Both the position numbers and the translations under genes were made by a program. The notes beneath the pieces were generated by a model. The model saw only the letters and a list, made by a program, of their open reading frames with translations. It did not search any database and was not told where the DNA came from. A stretch of 64,000 nucleotides of DNA from Acidobacteriota bacterium (GTDB lineage: Bacteria; Acidobacteriota; Blastocatellia; Pyrinomonadales; Pyrinomonadaceae): positions 1-64,000 of the forward strand of contig QHXI01000116.1 in NCBI GenBank assembly GCA_003222895.1. The letters are read 5' to 3'. The stretch's first letter is position 1. Each line of letters opens with the position of its first letter. Positions 53,582 to 62,315 of the stretch are shown here, piece by piece.

Positions 53582-54808
53582 ATGAACGCAAGATCAACAC
53601 AGACCAGATTATTTGCGTTTGCTCTGTCGAGCGCAGTTTTCTTTGCATTACTGTTCGTTCGCGCAGATGCTTCGAAGCAGCAGGAGCCAGGTCAACAACG
53701 CCCGCGGACAGTTGGTTCGAATCAAAACACGAATAGACCGCGGCCGCAGCCAACGAATTCATCCAGTGAAGAGGTGGATGAAGGCGACGTGGTTCGCGTT
53801 GAAACACAACTCGTAACCGTACGGGCGGTCGTCGCCGACAAGACGGGCCGGCCGATTTCAACTTTGCGACAAGAGAACTTCACCGTGTTGGAAGATGGGC
53901 AGCCGCAGCGTCTGACTAACTTCGCGACGACCGAAGCGCCATTCGAGATCGCTTTGTTGCTCGATACTTCAGGATCGACGCGGGAAGAGCTTGGCCTGAT
54001 CCGTGACGCGGCGAATGCTTTTCTCAGCGCGCTGCGTGCCGGCGATCGTGTCGCCATAATTGGTTTCAATAATTCGCGCGGCGCAAACGGCACGGTCGCG
54101 ACGGTCGAAGTCCTGTCGTCGCTGACCGACAAACGCACAGTGCTGCGGAGTGCCATTGCGACGCTCGGCACCAGTAATGGAACGCCTTTCTATGACGCAT
54201 TGGACCGAGTCGCCGACGAAGTCTTTCGCAGTGCGGCGACGGAACAATTTCGCGGGCGCCGCGCAGTGGTGGCGTTGACTGATGGCGTAGATTCCAGCAG
54301 CAATTCCGATTACAACACTGCGCGAGCAAAACTCGCCGATGCGGGTGTCGCAACTTATTTCATTCAAGTGAGCACCGAAGACTATGTCGAAGATCGGCTC
54401 TTGAAAGATTGTCAGGACGATGGTCGTCTGACGCTTTCCGCGAAACAATTGGAGCGATTCAGGCAACTGTTTGTGCCCGGCGCGCAGAAAGAAGATTACG
54501 CCGATTTCTGTCGGCTGGGCCAATTTGAACGAATGGACATCAGTCGTCAGCTTTACAACCTTGCGCGCCGAGAGATGGGTGAACTGGCACGCTCGAGCGG
54601 CGGCAAGAATTTTTCCGCGGCGAGTTTGGGGGAAGCACGTTCAGCGTTCGCCGAAGTCGCAAACGAAATCGGAACTCAATACAGTTTGGGCTACTATCCA
54701 TCGAACAAAACTCGCGACGGGCGCTTTCGCCAAATCAAAGTTGAATTGCGCGGCGTGAAGGACGCGAGCGTGCGGGCGCGAGAAGGGTATTATGCGCCGA
54801 AGCCGTAA
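53582..54808 (+). CDS. VWFA domain-containing protein, acidobacterial type
   Basis: 408 residues. Signal peptide (LFAFALSSAVFFALLFVRADA), then a Q/N/P-rich linker, a leading block VRAVVADKTGRPISTLRQEN FTVLEDG, then the VWA domain with MIDAS DTSGST and the threonine/aspartate loops (VVALTDGVDSS). The layout matches the VWFA-related domain family that is greatly expanded in Acidobacteria (TIGR03436). Probably an exported adhesion or scaffold protein; ligand unknown. An upstream frame to 53537 exists, but ATG 53582 suits the signal peptide. Confidence 0.88.
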   Translation: MNARSTQTRLFAFALSSAVFFALLFVRADASKQQEPGQQRPRTVGSNQNTNRPRPQPTNSSSEEVDEGDVVRVETQLVTVRAVVADKTGRPISTLRQENFTVLEDGQPQRLTNFATTEAPFEIALLLDTSGSTREELGLIRDAANAFLSALRAGDRVAIIGFNNSRGANGTVATVEVLSSLTDKRTVLRSAIATLGTSNGTPFYDALDRVADEVFRSAATEQFRGRRAVVALTDGVDSSSNSDYNTARAKLADAGVATYFIQVSTEDYVEDRLLKDCQDDGRLTLSAKQLERFRQLFVPGAQKEDYADFCRLGQFERMDISRQLYNLARREMGELARSSGGKNFSAASLGEARSAFAEVANEIGTQYSLGYYPSNKTRDGRFRQIKVELRGVKDASVRAREGYYAPKP

Positions 54809-54838
54809 AATGGAAGCTGCGAAGATGGGCTAAGACAT

Positions 54839-55090
54839 ATGACTGATCCTGCCGATTCAAAAGCGCTCAAAGATCCGAACGCTGTCGGACTCGCCAAACT
54901 CAATCTTGAAGTAGAGAAAATCACGCTCGAAATTAAGAGTCTGAAGCGATGGCCGATCTTGCATCCGAGCGCTTTCATTCCCATTTTGGTGGCACTTGTA
55001 AGCCTTGCAGGTGGATTAGCCAATATCTACTTCACGGCCCGTGATAGAGATCGAGCTTTCAACGCAAGACGGCACTCTGTCCAGAAATGA
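54839..55090 (+). CDS. Small protein with coiled coil and one membrane helix
   Basis: 83 residues: charged N-terminal part with LAKLNLEVEKITLEIKSLKR as a coiled coil, one transmembrane helix (PSAFIPILVALVSLAGGLAN), then a basic tail. It runs into the next frame with a 50-base overlap. The two could be one gene with a frameshift near 55041-55090, because neither half is complete looking. No family recognised. Confidence 0.45.
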   Translation: MTDPADSKALKDPNAVGLAKLNLEVEKITLEIKSLKRWPILHPSAFIPILVALVSLAGGLANIYFTARDRDRAFNARRHSVQK

Positions 55091-55346
55091 TATTACCAAC
55101 CTACAGCAAAAGCTGAATCTTAATACCAAAGGCTTTGTAGTGCGTCCGCCTCTGCGATCCGAAGCCATTTCCAAAAGCGGCGTTACTTATTATGACGAGA
55201 ACGATGCGACGATCGCGGAGGAGGTGCTCGAACAGGCTAACCAATTCTTCGAAGCACATGGCTGTCCACTAGGGACCACGAAGTCGTTCGATAAGCAGAA
55301 AGAAAAAATGGGCACGATCTACCTCGATATTGTTCTCAACTGCTAA
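55041..55346 (+). CDS. Uncharacterised soluble protein, possibly 3' part of the preceding gene
   Basis: 101 residues starting at a GTG (55041) with no Shine-Dalgarno, inside the preceding frame. It has VTYYDENDATIAEEVLEQAN and FEAHGCPLG in a plausible globular fold. If the two frames were one, the product would be a membrane-anchored protein with this as its outer domain. Function unknown. Confidence 0.45.
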   Translation: MIEIELSTQDGTLSRNDITNLQQKLNLNTKGFVVRPPLRSEAISKSGVTYYDENDATIAEEVLEQANQFFEAHGCPLGTTKSFDKQKEKMGTIYLDIVLNC

Positions 55347-55399
55347 GTTGTGATCCGGTCACAGGTATGCCAGCACGATCCGATTGGGGAATAGGAGCG

Positions 55400-55594
55400 C
55401 TATGAAATGGATACGCTAGCCGAAAGCAAACTCTCCAAATAACCACCCAACGCGTCCTCTGCCATGCTTCGAGCTTCTTCCATCGTGTCCCCTTCCGTTA
55501 CCAAACCCGGCAATGCAGGACACGTGACGACGTAACCACCCTCCTCAGCGGGCTCGAAGAGCATCGTAAAAGTGTGCGTCCCGTTTGCTTCCAT
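55400..55594 (-). CDS. HicB-like antitoxin domain protein, without HicA partner
   Basis: 64 residues of the HicB type: FEPAEEGGYVVTCPALPGLVTEGDTMEEA fits the N-terminal HicB fold, which usually neutralises HicA mRNase. No HicA gene is found on either side (deoB is divergent, and the previous gene is unrelated). It may be an orphan regulator or a stand-alone HicB-like protein. Confidence 0.75.
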   Translation of the reverse strand: MEANGTHTFTMLFEPAEEGGYVVTCPALPGLVTEGDTMEEARSMAEDALGGYLESLLSASVSIS

Positions 55595-55629
55595 GCTTCC
55601 GATTATATAACTTATCGTCCCTAATCTCG

Positions 55630-56805
55630 ATGGAACATTTCAATCGCATAACTCTGATCGTGCTCGACGGCGCCGGCATTGGCGCGATGCCGGATGCGCC
55701 TGAATGGGGCGATGCCGGGTCAGATACATTCGGTCACATTTGTGAGTCTCGGCAGTTGAGCCTGCCGAATTTGCAAAGCATTGGTCTCGGCAATATTCGT
55801 CCGCTGTCGGGAGTGGCGAGGATTGAAAAACCCCGCGGTTGTTACGGCAAATGCGCGCTTCAATCAAACGGCAAAGACACGACCACCGGTCATTGGGAGA
55901 TGGCTGGGATCATTCTCGAGCGCGCGTTTCCAACTTACCCGAACGGTTTTCCGCAGTCTGTGATCGACGAGTTCATCGCGAAGACGCACGTTCCGGGAAT
56001 CCTCGGTAACATTGCTGCGAGCGGAACCGAAATCATCAAAGAGCTTGGCGAAGAGCATGTTAAGACGAAAAAGCCTATCGTTTACACTTCGGCTGATTCA
56101 GTTTTTCAGATCGCCGCGCACGAAGAAGTAATTCCGTTGCAACGACTCTACGAGATCTGCGAGATTGCGCGCGACATGCTGCGTGGCGAAAATGAAGTCG
56201 GCCGCGTTATTGCGCGTCCTTTTCTTGGCGAGATCGGATCTTTCTTTCGCACAGAGAATCGGCACGATTACGCAGTCCCGCCGCCGCGCGAAAATCTGCT
56301 GCCGCTGTTGAGCGACAACGGCCTGGACGTTGTCTCGATTGGAAAGATCGCTTCGATTTACGATTCGACCGGAGTAACGCAGGATCTGAAAGCCAAAAAC
56401 AATCAACAATCTATCGATCAGACGATCCAGGCGCTGAAAGGCGAAACGCGCGGTTTGATCTTTTCGAATCTCGTCGACTTTGACATGCTCTACGGTCATC
56501 GACGCGACACGGAGGGTTACGCGCGCGCTCTCGAGCATTTCGATTCGCGCTGGCCGGAGATCGAAAACGCCATGGCTGATGACGATCTGCTGATGATCAC
56601 CGCGGATCATGGCAACGATCCGACTTATCCGGGAACGGATCACACGCGCGAGTACGCGCCGCTAATCGTCTATGGAAAGAACGCGAAAGCCGGCGTGAAT
56701 TTGGGAACGCGACAATCGCTTTCGGATATCGGCAAGACAATCGCAGAAAATTTCGGTCTGCATCTGCGCGCCGGTGAAAGCTTTCTGCACGATCTGGTTG
56801 AATAA
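55630..56805 (+). CDS. deoB: Phosphopentomutase
   Basis: Interconverts (deoxy)ribose 1-phosphate and 5-phosphate in nucleoside catabolism. 391 residues. VLDGAGIGAMPDAPEWGDAG, DTTTGHWEM with the active threonine, GRVIARPF, DFDMLYGHRRD, and ITADHGNDPTYPGTDHTREY are alkaline-phosphatase-superfamily motifs with two-metal ligands. ATG 55630 is chosen over upstream codons. It links to the RpiB fusion at the window end. Confidence 0.97.
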   Translation: MEHFNRITLIVLDGAGIGAMPDAPEWGDAGSDTFGHICESRQLSLPNLQSIGLGNIRPLSGVARIEKPRGCYGKCALQSNGKDTTTGHWEMAGIILERAFPTYPNGFPQSVIDEFIAKTHVPGILGNIAASGTEIIKELGEEHVKTKKPIVYTSADSVFQIAAHEEVIPLQRLYEICEIARDMLRGENEVGRVIARPFLGEIGSFFRTENRHDYAVPPPRENLLPLLSDNGLDVVSIGKIASIYDSTGVTQDLKAKNNQQSIDQTIQALKGETRGLIFSNLVDFDMLYGHRRDTEGYARALEHFDSRWPEIENAMADDDLLMITADHGNDPTYPGTDHTREYAPLIVYGKNAKAGVNLGTRQSLSDIGKTIAENFGLHLRAGESFLHDLVE

Positions 56806-56836
56806 GATCGAGAATGTCCCCGTGAAGTTACCTCAG

Positions 56837-58699
56837 ATGTTCAGATCATTTCTTCTGAGACTCGCCGCAATTACCATCGCGGCGCTCGCCATCGGAGCAA
56901 ACCAATTCGCCCAACGACGTCAACCATCGCGCATAATCACTGAGCTCACCAACGTCATTAACGCGATGCAATTTTCGCCTGATGGCCGCACGCTCGCTAT
57001 CGCCAGAGGTTCGCGTGAGGAAAATCGCGTCGAGCTTTGGGACACTGAAACCGGCAAACTACGGCGTACGATCAGCGGATTCGACGGAACCATCTGGTCC
57101 GTATCGTTCTCGCGGGATGGCCGCACACTCGTCACCGGCAGCGGCGGAATGCATCAAGAGAAGGTCGCGCAGAAACCACTCTCGCACAACGGAAAACCAT
57201 TCACGGAACTGAAGTGGTGGGATCCGCAAACTGGAGATTTGAAAAACCGACGCGAATTGCCAGACGAAGAGTTGGTCGGACTTACAGCGGAGTATTCGCC
57301 TGATGGACGTTTGTTGGCGGCAGTTGAGAATCGATTGTCGATGCGAATAGGCTTTGACGACGATTTCATATCCAGGGATCCGACGTTACGTGGAACACCA
57401 ATACGTCACTCAGGTCAGTACGACTCTGACTTAAGACTGCTTGACGCTTTGACGGGTGAAGTGCGAATAAAGCTGAAGGATGGGTTCGCGAGTTCTCAGT
57501 TCCCTATGTTCTTTAGAGGGATGTCGCGAGAGGATCTGCTGCCGTTTGTGCCGCGCCAGCAGTTTGGCCCGATCATCTTTTCTCCTGACGGCCAATTCGT
57601 CGCTGCCTGGAACGCCGAGGAAATCAGACTTTGGAACACGCCCACCGGCGCGGAAGTCCTGAAGATTAAGAAATTCAAAGGCCGGATGACGGCGGTCGAG
57701 TTCTCTCCGGACTCGCGGCTCGTGGCCGGCGCGATCGTGAAATTCTCGGTCAAGGATCATCGGCCCGATTTCAAAAGTGAGATTCGCGTTTGGGAAGTCG
57801 GAACTGGCGCGCCGCGGCAAGTCATTCCGCTGACGACGCAGTCTGTTACGAAGATGGTCTTCGCGAACAACGGGCAGCAGTTGCTTGTCAGCGGTTTGCA
57901 GCGCGGGGAAAATCACTCGGTAGCTACGATGGAGCTGGCCGATTTGCAGAGTGGCAGCCTCGGCAAGTTGCTGGCAAAGGATGAAAGCACAACGAGTTCG
58001 ATTTCCCTGTCGCCGGATGGCGAGACGATGGCGTTCCAAACGGATGCCTCGACCGTTAAGCTGCTCGAAACCAAAGGCTGGCGTACAAAGTTCACGCTCG
58101 GCGCCGATGAAGAACAGAGTTCAAGCAACGCATTGTCGCGGCGATTTTTGGTGACCGTCAACAGCGCTTTTGCAGTAGCGTTCCTCGGTGATGCCAAGAC
58201 CGTAGCCGGTGAAATCGAAAATGGCGGGATCAAGCTTTGGGATTCGCGAACCGGCGAAGTAAAGAAGAGTCTGGCAACTGAAGCCGAAACCGGATCGATA
58301 GCCGCGATCTCAGCCGACGGAAATGCAATTGCCGAAGTTGCGCCCGATGAGTCAGTGCGTTTGTGGAATGTCGCCAGCGGCGAGCACCAGACAATTCCGG
58401 CGCGCAACTCGAAAGTGTCGGCCATCGCTTTGTCGGGCAATGGCAAAGTGCTGGCGATGGCTTATGCAAACGCCATCGTCCTGACGGATGCTGCTGATCT
58501 TAAGACGCCACACGCGATCGAAGGCGTTTCAGAACGCCGCAGATGGCAGCCTCAAACAGAACCTTGCAGCCGCTGGCGAAGTGACTGCTTTGCGGTTTGG
58601 ATCGCACGATCAATTTCTCGCCGCCGGCCGCAAAGATGGAAGCGTGACTATCTGGAATGTCGTCACCGGCCAGCCGGTGTTCGAAGCCAGGAAGAATAG
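56837..58699 (+). CDS. WD40-repeat protein with frameshift, main part
   Basis: Beta-propeller protein. The ATG 56837 opens a signal-peptide-like segment (RSFLLRLAAITIAALAIGAN). Repeats such as NAMQFSPDGRTLAIARGS and VELWDTETGKLRRTI recur. After LTDAADLKTPHAIEG (about 58515) the frame turns into arginine-rich nonsense. The propeller continues in another frame (58488-58946), so a single-base or small indel near 58510-58540 has split it. Function unknown; probably a secreted scaffold. Confidence 0.8.
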   Translation: MFRSFLLRLAAITIAALAIGANQFAQRRQPSRIITELTNVINAMQFSPDGRTLAIARGSREENRVELWDTETGKLRRTISGFDGTIWSVSFSRDGRTLVTGSGGMHQEKVAQKPLSHNGKPFTELKWWDPQTGDLKNRRELPDEELVGLTAEYSPDGRLLAAVENRLSMRIGFDDDFISRDPTLRGTPIRHSGQYDSDLRLLDALTGEVRIKLKDGFASSQFPMFFRGMSREDLLPFVPRQQFGPIIFSPDGQFVAAWNAEEIRLWNTPTGAEVLKIKKFKGRMTAVEFSPDSRLVAGAIVKFSVKDHRPDFKSEIRVWEVGTGAPRQVIPLTTQSVTKMVFANNGQQLLVSGLQRGENHSVATMELADLQSGSLGKLLAKDESTTSSISLSPDGETMAFQTDASTVKLLETKGWRTKFTLGADEEQSSSNALSRRFLVTVNSAFAVAFLGDAKTVAGEIENGGIKLWDSRTGEVKKSLATEAETGSIAAISADGNAIAEVAPDESVRLWNVASGEHQTIPARNSKVSAIALSGNGKVLAMAYANAIVLTDAADLKTPHAIEGVSERRRWQPQTEPCSRWRSDCFAVWIARSISRRRPQRWKRDYLECRHRPAGVRSQEE

Positions 58700-58946
58700 C
58701 GCCAGCGTAAACGCGATCGCATTCTCGGCGGATGGAACGCTGATGGCGACCGGGGGCGACGATCGCACGGCAATCGTTTGGGAAGTAGGATCGCACAAAG
58801 TGCGTCGCACTTTGAAAGGACACGATCTTGCGATCACCTCTCTCGCATTTTCTCCAGACGCAGTCACGCTTGCCGTTGGCAGCGGCAATGCGTCGGTGGT
58901 TCTGTGGCAACTAGAAAATGGCCGGCTGGATCGTGTTTTGAAATGA
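58488..58946 (+). CDS. WD40-repeat protein, 3' part after a frameshift
   Basis: Continuation of the preceding propeller. Coding from about 58525: NAADGSLKQNLAAAGEVTAL, then VTIWNVVTGQPVFEARKN, FSADGTLMATGGDDRTAIVW and FSPDAVTLAVGSGN. The frame is clean to its stop at 58946. The ATG at 58488 is within the other frame and is unlikely to be a real start. Confidence 0.75.
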   Translation: MLLILRRHTRSKAFQNAADGSLKQNLAAAGEVTALRFGSHDQFLAAGRKDGSVTIWNVVTGQPVFEARKNSASVNAIAFSADGTLMATGGDDRTAIVWEVGSHKVRRTLKGHDLAITSLAFSPDAVTLAVGSGNASVVLWQLENGRLDRVLK

Positions 58947-59018
58947 CAATCGGAAGTTGCGCTTCGGCATGATCAGGCGTAACCTCGCCGGACAAATTTC
59001 AAGTGGGAGCCCCTAGAC

Positions 59019-59738
59019 ATGAACAGTCGCAACGTTGCATGCGGTTTCCTCCTTTTGTTCGTTGCGGCATTTGCTCCTCACGCGGCGGCCCAATCTACCA
59101 TTCTGAATACGCCCTCAACCGACGTGGTCGCTCCCAAAAAAGTTTATGTCGAGATGGATTTCATCACGAACTACGCGTGGCAACGCGACGACGATTCGAA
59201 GTATGCGAACTATGCTCCGCGCCTGGTCGTCGGCGTCGCGCGCAACCTCGAGGCCGGCGTCAACGTTTCGTTCACGCATGTCCCCGGTGGCGGGCAGCCG
59301 ATCGAGTTACAACCTAATGCGAAGTGGCAGTTCTATCAGAACGAGCAAAAGGGAATAGCAGGCGCGGCGGGTTGCATTTTGTATTTGCCAATCACGCATC
59401 GCTCGGGGACAGATACAGTAGGCCAGTGCTATTCAGTCGTGAGTAAGAAAGTCAGCGGCGATCTTGGTCCACGGTTTCATGGCGGCGGTTATGTGCTGGT
59501 TGGGGCGAGCAAAGTTGAACGAACTAAAGCGGGCGCGATCGTCGCCTACGAACAACCGTTTTCCAAACGAACAGGATTGTTGCTTGATTGGCTCAGCGGC
59601 GACAATCGATTTGGTTCGGTCAGTCCGGGTCTTTACATCCTGACGCCGCACAACGGTTCGCTGTCCGCCGGCTACAGCATCGCGAATCACGGGCGAGGCA
59701 AGAACGCGCTGTTCGTTTACTACGGAACGCAATTCTAG
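59019..59738 (+). CDS. Predicted outer-membrane or secreted beta protein
   Basis: 239 residues with signal peptide (GFLLLFVAAFAPHAAAQS). Mature sequence shows alternating aromatic and polar residues as in beta-barrels: VYVEMDFITNYAWQ, LVVGVARNLEAGVNVSFTHV, and a C-terminal FVYYGTQF ending in Phe, a common outer-membrane protein sign. No family recognised. It begins 72 bases after the WD40 gene. Confidence 0.65.
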   Translation: MNSRNVACGFLLLFVAAFAPHAAAQSTILNTPSTDVVAPKKVYVEMDFITNYAWQRDDDSKYANYAPRLVVGVARNLEAGVNVSFTHVPGGGQPIELQPNAKWQFYQNEQKGIAGAAGCILYLPITHRSGTDTVGQCYSVVSKKVSGDLGPRFHGGGYVLVGASKVERTKAGAIVAYEQPFSKRTGLLLDWLSGDNRFGSVSPGLYILTPHNGSLSAGYSIANHGRGKNALFVYYGTQF

Positions 59739-59792
59739 GGGCTTGGTTTTTTTGCAGATTTACTGATTCTTACTTTTCAGTTTATGAAATGG

Positions 59793-60428
59793 CTACGCGG
59801 CTTTTGAAGGCCGCCCGGGCTTTGAGGTCGATGATAGTCCTTCCTTTTTGCTCGGATGATGAAGCGTCTGCGAACCAGTAATCGTCTGATAAGCATGACT
59901 CAATTCAAAGTGAAGATTCTGCGCTGACCGTTTTCCGGTGAAAAGCGCAAATCCCACGAAGAGCAGAGAGAGTCCAAGGAGAGCGATGAACAATCGCAGA
60001 CTAAAGCCGAGTCTGACCATAAGAAACGCCAGAGCTGAAAGTGAGATGAAAGCGAGATTGAAAACTGTCGCGCGCACCAGCCGGTGTTGATTTATTCTGC
60101 GCTCCAGAGCTTCGTAGACTTCCGAGTTGGCTGTCAGGATTTCCACCCGCATTGCCAGAGGGTTTGGCGAATCTTCCGAAGGGGTGTGTGGAGCGCCCAC
60201 GATCCAACTATAAGGCAAGGCGCTAATCGCCTTGTCGAAGATCAAACCGAACATGTAGGCGACTCCGGCCAAAGCGACGGAAATCTCCGTGCTCCACGGT
60301 TTGAGAGCATCAAGATGAATCCACTGGAAACCGAAAACTACCATTACCAGAAGCGAGACCCAAATAAGCACTTGGAAACCGATTAGCACCAGCTCGAGTA
60401 CTATGAAACTATCCTTCAGTTCCTTCAT
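59793..60428 (-). CDS. Multipass membrane protein of unknown function
   Basis: 211 residues with about four transmembrane helices in two pairs (near 9-35, 45-65, 118-138 and 142-165) flanking a charged middle region, and a basic C-terminal tail (SSTSKPGRPSKAA). No catalytic motif is seen. It is convergent to the preceding gene, and the gap to hpt is about 270 bases. No family recognised. Confidence 0.6.
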   Translation of the reverse strand: MKELKDSFIVLELVLIGFQVLIWVSLLVMVVFGFQWIHLDALKPWSTEISVALAGVAYMFGLIFDKAISALPYSWIVGAPHTPSEDSPNPLAMRVEILTANSEVYEALERRINQHRLVRATVFNLAFISLSALAFLMVRLGFSLRLFIALLGLSLLFVGFALFTGKRSAQNLHFELSHAYQTITGSQTLHHPSKKEGLSSTSKPGRPSKAA

Positions 60429-60701
60429 TCTTTTTGGCCTTCTCTGATTCGACTCGGGCTACCGCGGGACCTTGCAGGACGGAAATTCTGCGCCGGCTCC
60501 CGGATTTAGATCCGGTCCTGGGGCAATAGCCAATCTGTTTTGGGGGTTGTGAGTAGTCTAACTGAGAAAAATACGGATGTCTCGCTTCGTTCCCAAACGC
60601 GTGGTTTTCTTGATACGAATATAAGGAAAACTACGACGCCGAACAAAGATAAAGTAGGTATTGGTCGGAGAGGATCCGGACATCGTCTCAAGAAAAGGGG
60701 T

Positions 60702-61247
60702 CTAGGTCATATTCGGATCTTTCACCACGGCGATATAGGGCAGATTGCGATAGCGCTCGGCGAAATCCAAACCGTATCCAACAACAAACTTATCCGGAAT
60801 CTTGAAGCCGAGATAATCGATCGGCACGTCCTTTTCGCGTCGTTCATGTTTGTCGAGCAGCGCCGCCAGCTTTACGCTCGCCGCACCGCGCGACTTCAAA
60901 TTCGCCAACAAATAGGAGAGCGTCAGTCCCGTGTCGACGATGTCTTCGACGACCAGGATGTGACGACCTTCGATCGCGACATCGAGATCTTTCAGGATGC
61001 GAACTTCGCCGGACGTGCGCATCTCAGCGCCGTAACTCGAGATGGCCATGAATTCGACGCCGAGCTGAATATCGGCAGCGCGCATCAAGTCGCTGAGAAA
61101 AGTGCAGGCGCCTTTCAGGACGCCAATCATAAGCGGATTCTTGCCGGCGTAATCGCGGGCAATGTCAGCTCCCAATTCGGCGATGCGTTTCTGAATCTCT
61201 TCAGCGCTGATTGAGACTTCAAGATTCGGATTCGTGAATTCAGACAT
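60702..61247 (-). CDS. hpt: Hypoxanthine phosphoribosyltransferase
   Basis: Purine salvage enzyme making IMP or GMP from base and PRPP. 181 residues from ATG 61247 (MSEFTNPNLEVSIS). VLKGACTFLSDLMRA, the PRPP-binding motif ILVVEDIVDTGLTL, and VPIDYLGFKIPDKFVVGYGLDFAERYRNLP are diagnostic (broken here only by the quoting limit). The neighbouring nucleotidase genes supply the same pathway. Cytoplasmic. Confidence 0.95.
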   Translation of the reverse strand: MSEFTNPNLEVSISAEEIQKRIAELGADIARDYAGKNPLMIGVLKGACTFLSDLMRAADIQLGVEFMAISSYGAEMRTSGEVRILKDLDVAIEGRHILVVEDIVDTGLTLSYLLANLKSRGAASVKLAALLDKHERREKDVPIDYLGFKIPDKFVVGYGLDFAERYRNLPYIAVVKDPNMT

Positions 61248-61412
61248 GATTCTTGCTTCTGATGTTGCCACGATTTTTGTTCCCTTCAAAACTAGTTAGT
61301 TTGGCTACTGCCCATTGCGCCCTCGTCAATGCTGCGAGATACTATTCAAGCTCTCCACTTTAGGTCAATCACAACCGATCGTTAGCTTGTTATATTTTCG
61401 ATCCTTAGGATC

Positions 61413-62315
61413 ATGAAACTGAACGATTCTGTGCGAATGAAACTCAAAACACTTCCGGCCCGATTGGTTTTGCTGGTTGCGGTGTTGTTCCTCGCGGCGA
61501 CAACCGCGCTGACGCAGCCCGCGGCCAAACCGCAAACTACTCCGGCCCAAGGCGCGGACGTTCATGCGCGCGTAACCGAAACGCTGATCGATTCTTCGAT
61601 ACCCGATGATCCAAGCGTCGACAAAATGCTCGCTATCTACGCGCCGAAAGTCCGCGAACTCGATAATGTGATCGGAAAATTGACCGGCGGCGAGTTGCGC
61701 AAGGGCGGCATCGGCGCGGGTTCGCTCGGCAACTTTGTTACCGACGGAATCCTTGCCGAAGCGAGAGCGAAGGCCGGCAACTCGATCGTGCTCGCTGTCA
61801 CCAATGCCGGCGGTCTCCGCAAAAGCGCGATCCCTGAAGGTGATCTGCGACAGCGCGATATTTTTGAATTACTGCCGTTTGAAAACACACTGGTCGAGTT
61901 CGATTTAACGGGCACGCAGGTGATGACTTTGTTGAAGCAAGTCGTCTCGCATCGCGATGCCCAATCGGGCGCTCGCATCAAGTACGTGAACGCGGACAAT
62001 AAGCCGCAACTTGCCCACGCGCGTTTGTTGATTGACGGGCACGAGACTGAGGTTGATCCGGCCGCGACTTACAAAGTCGTGTGCATCGACTATCTCTGGA
62101 AGCGCACCTCGAACGTTCCGTCTGAGACGGAAGGGAATTACTCGGTTTTGGGACAGGCCAAAAAAATCGAGCCGTTGGGCCTCACGATCCGCGACGCGGT
62201 CATTCATTACGTGAAAACTGAAACCGCAGCGGGCCGCAATATCAAAATGAAACTTGATGGAAGATTTTCTCTGGATAGAACCGCCAGTCCGAATCCGGAA
62301 GAGACGCGCCGATGA
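61413..62315 (+). CDS. 5'-nucleotidase C-terminal domain protein (split enzyme, part 1)
   Basis: 300 residues. Signal peptide (LVLLVAVLFLAATTALTQ), then only the C-terminal domain of UshA-type nucleotidases: GGELRKGGIGAGSLGNFVTD, NAGGLRKSAIPEG and LLPFENTLVEFDLTG. The catalytic metallophosphatase domain is on the next gene, which overlaps by four bases (ATGA). AGGA upstream supports ATG 61413. Periplasmic location is expected. Confidence 0.88.
   Translation: MKLNDSVRMKLKTLPARLVLLVAVLFLAATTALTQPAAKPQTTPAQGADVHARVTETLIDSSIPDDPSVDKMLAIYAPKVRELDNVIGKLTGGELRKGGIGAGSLGNFVTDGILAEARAKAGNSIVLAVTNAGGLRKSAIPEGDLRQRDIFELLPFENTLVEFDLTGTQVMTLLKQVVSHRDAQSGARIKYVNADNKPQLAHARLLIDGHETEVDPAATYKVVCIDYLWKRTSNVPSETEGNYSVLGQAKKIEPLGLTIRDAVIHYVKTETAAGRNIKMKLDGRFSLDRTASPNPEETRR

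Noticed and set aside
60540-61214. 224-codon plus-strand frame opposite hpt
   Set aside because: It is antisense to a clearly conserved phosphoribosyltransferase and has no recognisable domain.
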